Shown piece after piece: positions 1-10,801 of a DNA stretch of 64,000 bases. Every line of letters starts with the position of its first letter. Position 1 is the first letter of the stretch. The notes beneath the pieces were generated by a model, which was not told the origin of the DNA, did no database searches, and was given only the letters and a program-made list of their open reading frames with translations. A program made the position numbers and the translations under genes. The DNA is from Collybiopsis luxurians FD-317 M1 (Eukaryota > Basidiomycota > Agaricomycetes > Agaricales > Omphalotaceae). The stretch lies in contig KN834770.1 in NCBI GenBank assembly GCA_000827265.1, positions 719,033-783,032 of the forward strand. The letters are read 5' to 3'.

Positions 1-1518
1 ATTTGAATCTGCACTCACAGGGGGACCCGATAAATAAATGCTTCTTGGATGCTATTCCATCCTCCGTGAGTGATGAACCAACCAGTTGCGGGATGAGACA
101 GAATGACTTCTTGCGGGGACCACTCCATCTCCATGCCGAGGCCGCTATTTGCGATTTGTTCTTTGATGTTATCGGGAATAACCGCGAACTGGGAAGGATG
201 TGCAAAGAAGAATGGGGTCTTCGAATCGATAAGCTCTTCAAAAACGGCCCAGATTCTTTCAGGATTAATGGGAAAGAAAAAGGTACCAAAAGATATCTGG
301 GAAATATGTATGCTTTAGACTTAGTATTCGATACGTGGTATATAATTTACTCACATAGACCAAACTCTTCTCCCCAAATTCCTCTTGAACTCGGTCCAAA
401 AATTTCACGACTTCCTTATCCGAGTCACTCTTCACATCTTTTACCTCTGCTTTATCTACAGACAAGGGCCCAACGTCATACCATGTTTTGCCCATAGAGG
501 TGAACCATTTCTTTACTGCAAGAATTGCCTCAGGTTCATACGCAGGCGAGGAGGCAGTAATCACGCCATCTGCCTCTCTTATGTATATAGCTCCAATCTT
601 TTCAATAACGGGAGTCAGGTCCGAAAGCAAAGTCTGTATTGTTAACGAATTGGATTAGTTTTTGGTAAACATAGACACTAGATCATTTCACCTGCTGAGG
701 AAACCATTCATAATCGAAGACAGGAGCTACGCCAGGGATATTGTCCAATACTTCCCCAACACAGTTGTAAGGCTAAGTGGAGGATAATTTCAAGGTCAGC
801 CGGCTTTGATGTGGCAAATAACGCACCTCGATTTTTTCCTTAGCGAAAATTTTTGCCTTCAATGCTGCTCGACCTTCCGGGGTCTCCAAGGATGGCTCGG
901 CGATTCCACCCAAGCTAGGAGGGCCCAACAGACGGAGAAGGGCTCCAACAGGTGCAGTCCACCACGAAAGGAGGGGGATATCGTTCGAAATTCCACGAAC
1001 GGCTTCCACAGCGTAAAAGCAGAATGGCTGTGGACGGAAAATAAATGAATTAGAGGGTAGGTTGGACAGGTGAACTCACATCGATGATTGCGAGTGTCGG
1101 AGGAGATAATCCAGAAATGGTTTCACCCGTAGAGAGGCAGGTAACGGCTTCTGACTTGTATAATGCAGCGTAAGCCGGTGCAAACCCTTGCGGTGGGATG
1201 CGAGGATCAGGAATTGGGCCAGAGATGTCGATTACGCTGAGTATCGATCGAGTTGATTACTAGACCAACGATGAGAGAGGGGGCTCACTTTAAACGAGGT
1301 TTAATAGCACCGTACTTAGCCGGATCCAACCTTCCCAGCTCGTTCTTGATTTTGGCGAAAAGAGGTTCAGTGGCAAAGTATGTCACGATTGTTTCTGGAC
1401 GACTTTCCAATAGGCGCGAGACAAAAGCAACCAAGGGTTTGTGATGCCCTGTCGCAACCGGCGTTAAGCATTCCTTGAATGGTTCGTCAAGATGGAAGCG
1501 TACCCCAAGCAACTGCAT
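1..1518 (-). CDS. UDP-glycosyltransferase (GT1 family), 3' part cut by window edge
   Basis: This gene probably transfers a sugar from a UDP-sugar to a small lipophilic acceptor such as a sterol or phenolic; the acceptor cannot be told. Reading leftward, six exons join in frame: MQLLGVRF... at about 1518-1287, then VIDISGPIPDP, PFCFYAVEAVRG, PYNCVGEVLDN, TLLSDLTPVIEK and ISFGTFFFPINPE. The last exon holds the donor-binding signature of the family, WSPQEVILSHPATGWFITHG followed by GWNSIQEAF, and then reaches a donor (GTGAGT) near base 19, so the C-terminal part lies outside the window. The N-terminal VATGHHKPLVAF matches the GHxxP acceptor-side motif. The ATG at 1518 is the first in frame with this motif; an upstream exon is possible. 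The gene diverges from the ERG4-like gene to its right. Family assignment is firm; substrate is unknown. Confidence 0.85.
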
Positions 1519-2205
1519 GCGCGTGAACAAGGATGTGTTTTTGGCTTGCTGGTATTGCTTCCATAGCAGAAGAGATTATTATAGAATACCGGCCAGGTTG
1601 CTTTATAGGCAAGCGGAAAATATTTTGAGGGGAAGAAGAGTGCCAATTGATCAATTGATAAGCGCTCATCCGATATGAATATCTACGATGTCCCGCGCTG
1701 AAACACGAGCTTCACTAGATAGGAAGAATCTACGAATGCGTAGCACAGCATAATAGGGGATTTGAGTACCGAACGGAAAGACGGTAGATTCTCTTATCTG
1801 ACGTATGCTTCTATTGCGACGGTCGGGATCGCGAATAGTGCCGACGGTATATTTCAAACACCCATCCTACCTATGGATGACTATCACCAAACTTGTCACA
1901 CTTGTGCTTAGCTAGGCAACGTTTCGGGTTTGCGATTGAGATAAGGATCGAATTCTGGCATAGTGAGCACACCCGGTGATTATTCCTACTTATAAGTCCC
2001 TGACTGGCTGACTAGAAAGTTAAGACTGGGTCCAAGGCGCGTATAACCAGGTATCACCCCGATCAGTTTGTCGACGCGCAGCGAATATCCGATTACCTAA
2101 ATTAGGCACGTGACCGCGAAATTTATACGTCGTTCCACTTTTTGCAATGTGCACCCTGTCAACTCTTTTTCGCTTTCTCCCAGAAACTGAGGATCTTACG
2201 ACGGT
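1519..2205. promoter_or_regulatory. Divergent intergenic region between glycosyltransferase and ERG4-like gene
   Basis: This 0.7-kb stretch separates two divergently transcribed genes and must hold both promoters. It has no convincing ORF; short ORFs on both strands are not conserved-looking. A pyrimidine-rich leader (around 2155-2180) precedes the ERG4 start. No clear TATA box was seen. Confidence 0.5.
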
Positions 2206-4156
2206 ATGGGCGACAGAGAAGGTCTTCGTCAGAGGAAATCAAACGGCCATTCAGATGTTATAAGTATATCTGACGAAGGTAAAAAGCTGGACCAGAAACT
2301 TGACCAGCATGCATCGTAAGTCGTATGCTCTCTATACCTCCATTATTTTTTGATTTTCTTCAAAGGTACGAATTTGGTGGACCCTGGGGTGTATTTGCCA
2401 TCATGACTGGATTTCCAATCTTAATGTACTACCTATGGATTTGTCTTTGGTTTTACGATGGCCAACTGGTATATCCTACTTCTTTGGATGACGTACAACC
2501 GTTCTTTTGGAGAATGTGGGCTCATATACGCGAAGTATGTCTCTGTACCGCTCAGGCTTCAGCTTTCATAACTTGCTGACACGTTGCTCGATGTAGGACG
2601 CTAGTCCAAACATGTACGCATGGAAAGTGTACTCGGGCAACATTTTTTTCCAACTCTTTCTTGCTTGGGTGATGCCCGGTTATATGCAAGAAGGCTTGCC
2701 AGTCCCGTCCTTGGGCTATAAAACACTCATGTACAATTGCAACGCTCTCACTTCTCTATATGCGACGATGGGTACTGCCGCTGCGCTCCACTATACTGGA
2801 ATCTTCCGTCTCACTGAGATCATCGACAACTATGGCCACTTGATGTCTGTAGCAATGATATGGGGCTTCGGAGTCTCGTTCGGCATGTACTTCGTCGCGG
2901 TCGCCACTGGCACGCAAATGCGCATGTCCGGAAATTTCGTATATGATGTCTTCATGGGAGCCTCGTTAAACCCAAGGATCGGTCCGATTGACCTGAAGAT
3001 GTGGGCTGAAGTTCGCATTCCTTGGGTTATTGTATTTTTCCTCTCGGTTTCGGGTGCTTGCAAACAGTACGAAACGCTGGGATATGTCACTCCGGTATGC
3101 TTTTTGCAGTCTTTGGGTACACATAGTTATTATTCATTATTCTTGAACGTAGAATATGGCCTTCATGTGTCTAGCCACTTGGTTTTACATTAATGCTTGG
3201 TAGGGACATTCTTTGTGTCTCCAGCCGCTCTGCTCACTGCTGCTATAGTGCGAAAGGAGAGGAATGTATTCCACAGACCTGGGATATGTACCATGAGAAG
3301 TAAGGACTTGCTTGATATTGCTGGTGATTTACTTACGACAATGACTTTAGGTGGGGTTTCATGGTCATTTTCTGGAATCTTGCTGGCGTTCCCTTCGTAT
3401 GTTTGCTCTTTTTATCATCCTCTGCAACTCAAACACTTTGAATGCACAGTCGTACGTATACTCTGTGGTTTATATGGCTTCGCACGATTCTTCCAAGTAC
3501 AAGTTTTCGACACCGACGTACATTGCCTTGTACACTACTTTGTGTACGGCATACTATATGTGAGTGGAATGGGTAAAATTCTTTATGGACTCGTTTCTTA
3601 ACATTATTTCCAGCTGGGATACTGCGATGGCTCAAAAGAGTCACTTCAAAATGCAAACTCAAGGCATCTATGAGTTTAGAAAAACATTCCCCCAGCTTCC
3701 GGGAAATACTGTCAAAAATCCCACTTACATTCAGACTGCTCATGGGTGCGTTTTGCTAGTGCTTTGGTAGTCATTTTACTGACGAGCTTTGAAGTAATCG
3801 GCTATTGACCAGTGGGTGGTGGGCATGGTCGCGCAAGCCCGTGAGTGCTGTAAACTAATTACCAATTCTCGATTCTTATCACCCGGTCAGAACTATGTTG
3901 CCGACTGGATCATGAGTTTGACCTGGGGTCTCGTCATTGGCACCGCTACGCCCATTCCATACTTTTATTCTGTATTCTTCATCACCGTTCTCGTACACAG
4001 ATGCGGACGTGATTTCGAACGGTACGTTGTTGGTGTTGTTTTGGCCGCGTGTGTGCTCATCGTTATAACTGTTGAAGATGTGCAATCAAGTATGGAAAAG
4101 ACTGGGAACGCTACTGTGAAGTGGTTCCATACAAGTTCATCCCTTACGTTTATTAG
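2206..4156 (+). CDS. ERG4: Delta(24(24(1)))-sterol (C-24(28)) reductase, ERG4-type
   Basis: The enzyme reduces the C-24(28) double bond of the sterol side chain, the last step of ergosterol synthesis, in the ER membrane with NADPH. The start at 2206 gives MGDREGLRQRKSNGH; exon 1 ends at a GTAAGT donor and joins YEFGGPWGVFAIMTGFP. Diagnostic stretches include GTQMRMSGNFVYDVFMGA, LNPRIGPIDLKMWAEVRIPW, then KPNYVADWIMSLTWG-like text near 3890 and a C-terminal KYGKDWERYCEVVPYKFIPY ending at TAG 4154-4156. The KYGKDWERYC tail and the LNPRIG box are hallmarks of the ERG4/ERG24 sterol reductase family, and the LKMWAEVRIPW context favours ERG4 over the C-14 reductase. Several hydrophobic helices run through the protein. 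At least eight short introns are needed. It is complete and shows no damage. Confidence 0.92.
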
Positions 4157-5327
4157 GCGGGCAAGTTATATACCATATCTCATCCTGAATTTAATTCTAG
4201 AATATCTACAAGCTTATTGGTTGAGACAGACTGAGAATTTTCGTTTTTCTACATATCAGGGTGAACGTGTAAAAGTCAGTTGGCATGGTATTCAAATTCA
4301 AGGTCATGTAGATGGCGTGTAGCGGCTCGAGTCTGCCAGAGTCTAAGTTGTGATATATTCGTTTTGACAAAGTACGGTGCAACCGTAGGAAACTTTGCGA
4401 GACCAAGTGCCAGGTATTTGTATCTATCCTTCTGTAGTATTGAATACCAATTGCAGTAATGTTGAGTATATTGACAGATGGGCGCTGGTTGAACGAATGA
4501 TACGGAAATCGGGGGTGAACTTTACTTCTTTTGACGGTCTGGTGCTGAGAGGGCGTTTCAGAAGGTTTTTTGGGTTTTAACCGTACCGCAGGACGCTGTC
4601 GGAACGATCGCGGTGTTCTACCGTAGGACGCTATCGGAGTGTCGCGGTAATATTGGGGTTTCAACTTTGGGGTGTTTCGCGGGGCGAACTGGGCTGGGCA
4701 GCTGTCTGACGGTTGGATGCATACCAACCCTGACAGATTACTGGTTGACCGAGGCCATGCCGACGACTCGAGGCGTTGAGCCGAGCTTAGCCGTGAGTAG
4801 TGGAAGTAGGTTGGCTGGGATAGTCGAATTTCCCGGAAGACTCGGTAAATATTGAGCTGCTCTCCAAGGGAACGAAGGGCGAATAGATAACTGCGAGCAT
4901 AGCATGTATATGTACACTGACCGTTTTAATGAATGGGAACTCGTCGCCGGTCAGGGAATTTGGGAGCGGGCCGGCCAAGGTTCCCCGCACTTTCGATCGT
5001 GATCGGTAGGGTTGGTGAAGAGTTGAAAAAGTTTAGGAGATTAGCCTGAGCTGAAGAGGCTACTGGAGGTCCCTGCAGGTGATGAACTATCTCTGTACAG
5101 ATTACTTATACACCAGAAAAAGAAAAAAAAAGAAAAAAAAAAAATGAGCTTGAAAAAAATAAGAAAAACATGAACTGAATGCGGATCTTTTATCTTCCCA
5201 CGTTTACTGAATGAATCAGGTCCATTAAACAATTCATGTCTACGACTCTCGCGCTCTGTAACCCCCTTCCGCTTCCTGTTCCCTTTTCTCCCTTCTCTTC
5301 CTTTTCCTTTTTCTCTACCGGCTAGCA
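4157..5327. other. Intergenic region with short imperfect repeat and A-rich tract
   Basis: No supported gene lies here. A minus-strand open frame of 173 codons (4206-4727) overlaps a short tandem repeat and has no recognisable domain, so it was not called. An A-rich tract lies at about 5115-5160, and a strongly pyrimidine-rich segment at about 5260-5315 directly precedes the protease start. That segment could be a 5' leader or an intron whose upstream mini-exon starts at ATG 5237. Confidence 0.5.
4582..4652. repeat. Two-copy imperfect tandem repeat, about 35-38 bp unit
   Basis: Two adjacent copies share the skeleton ACCGyAGGACGCTrTCGGA followed a few bases later by TCGCGGT. They lie at about 4583-4615 and 4620-4651 and differ at several positions. 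The function is unknown; it may be a decayed local duplication. Confidence 0.6.
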
Positions 5328-8130
5328 ATGCCTTCAACTGGGTGGGGAAAAGGCAAGCAACGAGCTTCACAGAGCTGGCGTCGAGACGACTCGGATGAGG
5401 GCGACGCTGGAGGAGAGGGCGCTGTTGTACCCCTGCAGTACGTAGGAGAATCAGCTTATGATGCGTGTGTAGATCCTATACTGCTCCTTCTTATCTTCTC
5501 TAATCTGAACTGTTCCAGGGCTTATACCCTTCCAATAACCATAGGCTCAAGTAATCTCAGTGTTTCCCTTCAAGTTGATACCGGATCGTCTGATCTCGTT
5601 CGTACCTTTCTGCTCCATATCTATCTCTCCCACTCAGCCTCTCCATGCTAGTGGGTGACCGGTGCTTCATGCTCAACATCTCCTTGCAACAATGTCCCCA
5701 GCAGCAAGCGATACGACCCTTCCTCCAGTACTACTGCTATATCCAGTGGTACCGCATTCAATGCAACTTACTTGAAAGGCCAAGCTCTGGGGTTGGTCGG
5801 TTGGGATACAATTGATATTGGTGGTTACACAATCGCTACTCAAGCTTTAGGTTTGTGCCTGATTCTTAAACGCCGTTCAACTTAAATTGCTCACTCTTTG
5901 CGCCTAGCCATAGCTTCTTCGGTCGACTCGGAGCCATTATCGAGTTCTTTTAATGGAATCATTGGCCTTTCCCTTCCCGTAAACAGTCTTATAACGCAGA
6001 GCATCCCATCCACGTCCTCCAGCGCTCCTGATGGTGCTCAATTCACGTCAAACCTTTTTTCCCTATCTCCTTCATCACTGTCTCCCGCTGCACGGTTTCT
6101 GTCCCTTACACTTGAGCGCCCAGGCTCCTCAACGATTCCATCCCTTTTCGGGATAGGAAAACATCCCTCAACAGATCAAGTGCCACAAATAGGAAATGGA
6201 TCTAACGTTCATTATAGTAAACCCCTTGCTAGTCTTACACCTGTCGGTACTTCTGCTGGTATTCTCTTTTGGAAAAGCGCCATACAGGACATTACTGTTT
6301 GGGTAAACGGCCAACCAAAACCAGTAGCTGTTCAAAAAAGCTCGTACGAGAGTATTCCAAGCGCAATACTGGACACTGGTACACCTATCATACTCTCCAC
6401 AAAAGTTATTGCAGATGCAATATATGGCGCTATCGGCGTCTCACCAGCCAATGATGGAAATTGTGAGTAGCAGTCACACCGTCGTTTGCTTTTGTTCATT
6501 TCTCTCCTAGACTACGTCGACTGCAAAACACCACTCAATCTTACTGTAACGCTGGATGGGAGACCACCTATCTCAGTACACCCACTCGACCTCACTACTC
6601 CTCCTCCTTCTACCCAAACATCATCTTCCAGCTGCATTGGCCTCATCCAAGCTGCCGATCCTTCTCTCTCCGGTGTTGCTGACATGATCCTGGGTGTTCC
6701 ATTCATACGAAATACGTATATGGTTTTGGCGTATGAAGTCCCGGATTCGGATGGTTCTTTCCCAGATTTGCGGCCTTCAAATGATAATCCACAATCTCCT
6801 GCTGACTCTGCAGTCGGTGACCAGCTCTTTCCGATGCTAGGGCTACAAGGACTCACAAATGCCACGGTCGCTTTGGGCAAGTAAAATTTACACATCACTG
6901 TTTTTTTTCATCAAATCAAACTCCTGACACAAACACTCTTTAGACGAATTTAACAATGTACGCGTTCTGGGCCAGTCGATCAACGGCTCCCCGTCGGCAA
7001 AGTCTGGCGATAAGAAACCCATCAATGTAGGATTGGATGTTCTATTTGGGCTGGTCGGGTTCTTTGGTCTGTGCTTTGTCCTCTTTGGGATACGATTTTG
7101 TATCATGAAGAGGAAATACGGGGGATCTCCAGGCTCAACAGACGGGCATGGATCTGCGTTGCGTACATTCGGAGATGCTTCCGCTGCTGCTGCAGGCGGT
7201 GGTCTATTTGCTTGGTTCCGTTCCAAAAAGAATCGTCCAGGTCCCCTTACCGGCGACCATAAAACCCTCGGCAACTATGAACTCACAGCAAGGACTTCGC
7301 CAACGTCTGATGCTTTCCCCACTGAAGATGCTCTGCGACAGATGCGATACAGGGCTTACCTAGCGAAGGAAAGGCTGACATCTGAATATACTGTCAACAG
7401 CGACCTTACTCGAGTTGGAGGAGATAATACCGATAGCGAGGACGGGGAAATGGGGTGGCGGAAGAAAACTGGAAAAGATATCAACGAAAAGGTTGTATCT
7501 GTTCGTTCTGTTCATCAGGATACGTTTGACAGGGAACAGACTCTGACTCGCGATGCTGACTGGGACCCGGCAAAGGACCTCGATTGGAATCGAGATACGT
7601 TGGTTGGGCTGGATTCTCTCAAGCACCAAAAGAATCTGTCAATGACGAGTGCAAGAGATATGTCCATGTCGCCCGAACGGAGACCTATGATGCATATTCG
7701 ACAACTTAGCGACGTGGATGGACCTCAAGGTAGTGACCCTATGTCTGACACACTGGGACACACACGGGGATTGAGTCTTTCGCGCCCGCTACTTCAACTA
7801 CCAGAAGCCGCGATGACCTCTGACACCGCTCCACCTCCACTTGATCATCATGATTATCATGAACGCGGTTCCTCCAACATGGATTTTGGCGAATTCGGTG
7901 CTGGAGGTTTAGCTGGTATCGGGTCTGCTCGAAGGAACGAGAGGCTAAGGTCGGAAAGTTTGGATGTTTCAGGAGATGTGCATTTCCGGAGTTCGTCCGT
8001 TGCGACAGTTGTCGAACGTCCGCCTTCGTCGCTCTCGACAGGCGGTTCTGAACGGGGTAGACCGCTGCGTTCACCATCGGGCCCGAGACAGTCTACTCTA
8101 TCGTCCCATTCCTCTATACTGCGCGATTGA
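5328..8130 (+). CDS. Pepsin-like aspartic protease with C-terminal membrane anchor and long tail
   Basis: This is an A1-family aspartic endopeptidase, probably acting at the cell surface or in the secretory pathway. The first catalytic motif is VDTGSSDLWV, split by an intron at about 5600; the second is ILDTGTPIILS near 6370. Downstream of the catalytic part, a single hydrophobic segment (VLFGLVGFFGLCFVLFGIRF, about 7038-7097) is followed by basic RKYGG and a Ser/Pro-rich tail of roughly 340 residues, so the topology looks like type I with a cytoplasmic tail. Introns lie near 5500, 5600, 5850, 6465 and 6877; the last is best explained as a GC-AG intron. The start is uncertain: ATG 5328 opens a charged, non-signal-like N-terminus (MPSTGWGKGKQ), and a mini-exon from ATG 5237 could splice in frame, but neither gives an obvious signal peptide. 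Yapsin-like proteases are the nearest functional analogy. Confidence 0.85.
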
Positions 8131-8675
8131 TTTGAGAACCTTTGTTTTTCTTTCCTTTGCTCCACAGCCTAGCATTTTCTTATCTCATGCTCATGGATCT
8201 GGATCTATTTACTTATCTGTGTACCATAAATCATATCCTCACCCACTGCTTGCTCGCATGTACAAAATCGCCGTGTCCCATCTACACTCTATTTACTTTC
8301 CTTTTTGCCCTCATCTGGCGGACTATGCATCTTTTCACATTCCCTTCCCTTTTGTTGTGCGTACTTATCTACCTACTGACTCGCATTGTGAACACATCGC
8401 TACTCGTCGATTAATGTTTTTCTGGATGTTCTGGATCTGAGCCTGGATTCGATTTGGATCCTGGTCTTGCAAACCACCAGCATTATCTATAGCGGCTCAT
8501 TGGCTGCATGGCACTTTCTGTCATCCCTCAAGGGAGGGTACGTGGTCCTTAACGATCTCTAATTATAGCATGTTTCCAAAATCTCAGCTATTGTACACAC
8601 AGCACCGAACGACAAGAAGATCATGGTTCCCACATGATCAAGACTATTCGTCTAAGGTCAAACTGTAAATTATTT
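8131..8675. other. Convergent 3' intergenic region
   Basis: This stretch lies between the protease stop and the Dsk2 stop on the opposite strand. It is pyrimidine-rich and holds only the two 3' untranslated regions as far as can be seen. Confidence 0.5.
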
Positions 8676-10231
8676 TTACAGACCTCCTCCCCCGAGTATG
8701 AACTCGATGGCGGAGTGGACGTTTCCGCCCGTAGCTAGCAAAGCGCGAATGTTCTGAGCAGCATTGACAAAACCCATGTCGTTGAGTTGCTATAAAGTAT
8801 TGAATTGCGGAAAGAGATGCCAAAGATACTGACACTTACCTGCAGCTGCACCTGGAATCGCTCTTCCGGAGGCCTCGTATCTGCGGGGGCAGCCGGAGGA
8901 GCGCCGAATCCACCCAAACCTCCGAAGCCTCCTCCTGTTCCTGCTCCTGCTCCTGCTCCGGCGCCAAACATTTGCTGCATCTGTTGCATCATTGCCGGGT
9001 TTCCCAGCATTGCAAAAGGGTTTGCCGTGCCAGCACCGGCACCGGCGCCAGTGCCTGCGCCTGGAGATCCAGGCGTCGATCCTGTAGTATTAGAATTAGT
9101 TGAAGGCGTAGTTCCAGTAGCCCCAGCGCCACCGCCAGGTGTTCCAGGAGCAGGAAAGTTCGGCGCGCCACCGAACATCCCTCCCATGCCTCCCAAGCCT
9201 CCCATGCCGCCCCCCATGCCGCCCCCTCCTCCTCCGTTCATCATTGCAGACATACGAAGCATCATTTGCAAATATTCCGGATTCGAGCTGCAGTGACATT
9301 ACCCGGGGGAGTCGAACAAGTATCAATCACGGACCGAACGGAGACAAGTACAGCATGAATCAATGAGATCATCAGCAATGGAGGCCAGAGTAAAAGTTTG
9401 AGAAATACGAACAGCATCGAACGGAATTGCTCGCTCTGAAATGCTTCTCTGAACTGAGGTCCCATGGCTTGTAGCTGTGGGTTGGAGGCTATGATTTGAT
9501 CGAGGATGGCTGGGTTCGACATCATGCTCGACATTTGCTGTAAGAACTGAGGCGAATTCAGCATGCTTTGTAACTATCAGGAATGATGGAGTCAACCAAT
9601 GCGATACAGCGGACACGTATGCTTAGGATGTACCATATTGGGGTCATTAGGGTTCAAGCCCATGTCGGCGAAGGGATTGAACCCATTCAGTGCTCCGAAA
9701 CCGAGGTGCGAATTGAGGGTCGTGAGAGGGTCGTGAACGTTTTGCCCAGTCTGCATGGTGGGCAATGGTTGGGAGGCTGGGGTCGACGAGGAGGTAGAGC
9801 TCGATCCGGTACCAGACCGTGCTGCTCCTTTGACCATGTGTATCGTATGAGAGGACTGGATTTTGTACACGGACAGAAGGTCTTCATCCTGGTATCAAGT
9901 TGGACTTGGATATAAACTTGAGTAAGAGGATGCTGACATACCTTGAGAACTCTCCCTGAAAGACGCGATTAAAGGGTACCCTTTCAACTCAGAATCTATG
10001 TAAAACACACCTGAATAGATCAATCTTTGCCTATCAGCCTCGACGCTTGACTGAGTCGCGATGGCTTCCTTCAATTCGGCCACAGTTTTGTCTGTGCTTA
10101 TCGATATTTGTAATTTGAGTTCATTGGGTCCTAGACGCCAACTTCAGCACAGAGTAAGTCACAGAGCAGAGTACAAGCGAACCTTTAACATTGATCTGAA
10201 TGTCGTTGGAAGCTGTAGTTTCTTCGGCCAT
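8676..10231 (-). CDS. DSK2: Ubiquitin-domain shuttle protein Dsk2/ubiquilin
   Basis: Dsk2/ubiquilin proteins carry polyubiquitinated clients to the proteasome. The N-terminus MAEETTASNDIQINVKG starts a ubiquitin-like domain (about residues 8-80) with segments TVAELKEAI, ADRQRLIYSG and SSHTIHMVKG. The middle has STI1-type text: NPFADMGLNPNDPNM, MLNSPQFLQQMSSMMSNPAI, LDQIIASNPQLQAMGPQFR and then NPEYLQMMLRMSAMM. A Gly/Met-rich run (about 9170-9240) and an Ala/Gly/Pro linker follow. The C-terminus PPEERFQVQLQQLNDMGF plus NIRALLATGG and SAIEFIL is a UBA domain, ending with TAA at 8676-8678. Introns are short and the UBL is split among several exons near 9890-10190. The domain order UBL-STI1-UBA is complete. 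A long antisense open frame is only a shadow of the low-complexity region. Confidence 0.93.
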
Positions 10232-10801
10232 GGTGGATGGAAATCAAGTTTCTTTGAAGCGTCAGGTGATGAAGATGGCCATGGAGCGCTCTGGGTGACA
10301 TCACCATCAAAAATAGATTAGATTAGATATGACCGATCATTTTGAGCGCTTATTCAAAATTTCGCGAGAACATATGATATGATACTGTAGAAGCCTCGCA
10401 ACAGCATGGTCTTTGGCTCTCTGCAGGAGTAATTACGCTCACAGTCGTTCCCAGTGTCAATCCAGTCCGACGTAATTGCGTCGATTCTCAGGAATGTCAA
10501 GAGGATCATGAAACAGAAATTCATCCCCCGAGTCCTATTCCTGGCGACGCAGCAGCAGCGTCTTCATGAGTACTCATTCTAGATTAATGCCTTAAAAACT
10601 CCCCCATTCTCAGACTTTCCGACGAAAAATTGTGCTGCATCCTCGACGAGTGCTGCAGAATGAATCAGGTTGTGGCAAGTAAGTAGGTGAATTATCTGTA
10701 AGTCTGCGTATTCCTTTTTATCAGTGCCTGCGATTACTGTTAGCAGCGTTTGCGCTAAATAACGAAGGATTGCTCTCTCTTTGCCTAACATTTAGTCTAA
10801 A
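10232..10801. other. Intergenic region between Dsk2 and kinase-like gene
   Basis: The Dsk2 promoter lies at its left end. A minus-strand open frame of 70 codons (10579-10791) has an ATG but no recognisable feature and would start 10 bases from the proposed kinase start. I see no firm gene here. Confidence 0.4.

Noticed and set aside
1..4156. Sterol glucoside module (UDP-glycosyltransferase plus ERG4)
   Set aside because: The pair is divergent, but the glycosyltransferase lacks visible membrane-binding domains of sterol glucosyltransferases (Atg26 type) in the part seen, and its acceptor is unknown.
4206..4727. 173-codon open frame on the minus strand
   Set aside because: It spans a short tandem repeat, has no domain, and partly faces the ERG4 3' end; it is likely fortuitous.
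8805..9296. 163-codon proline-rich open frame antisense to Dsk2
   Set aside because: It is the mirror of the Gly/Ala-rich linker of Dsk2, where both strands stay open.
10579..10791. 70-codon minus-strand open frame with ATG
   Set aside because: No similarity is recognisable and it would start 10 bases from the proposed divergent kinase start.
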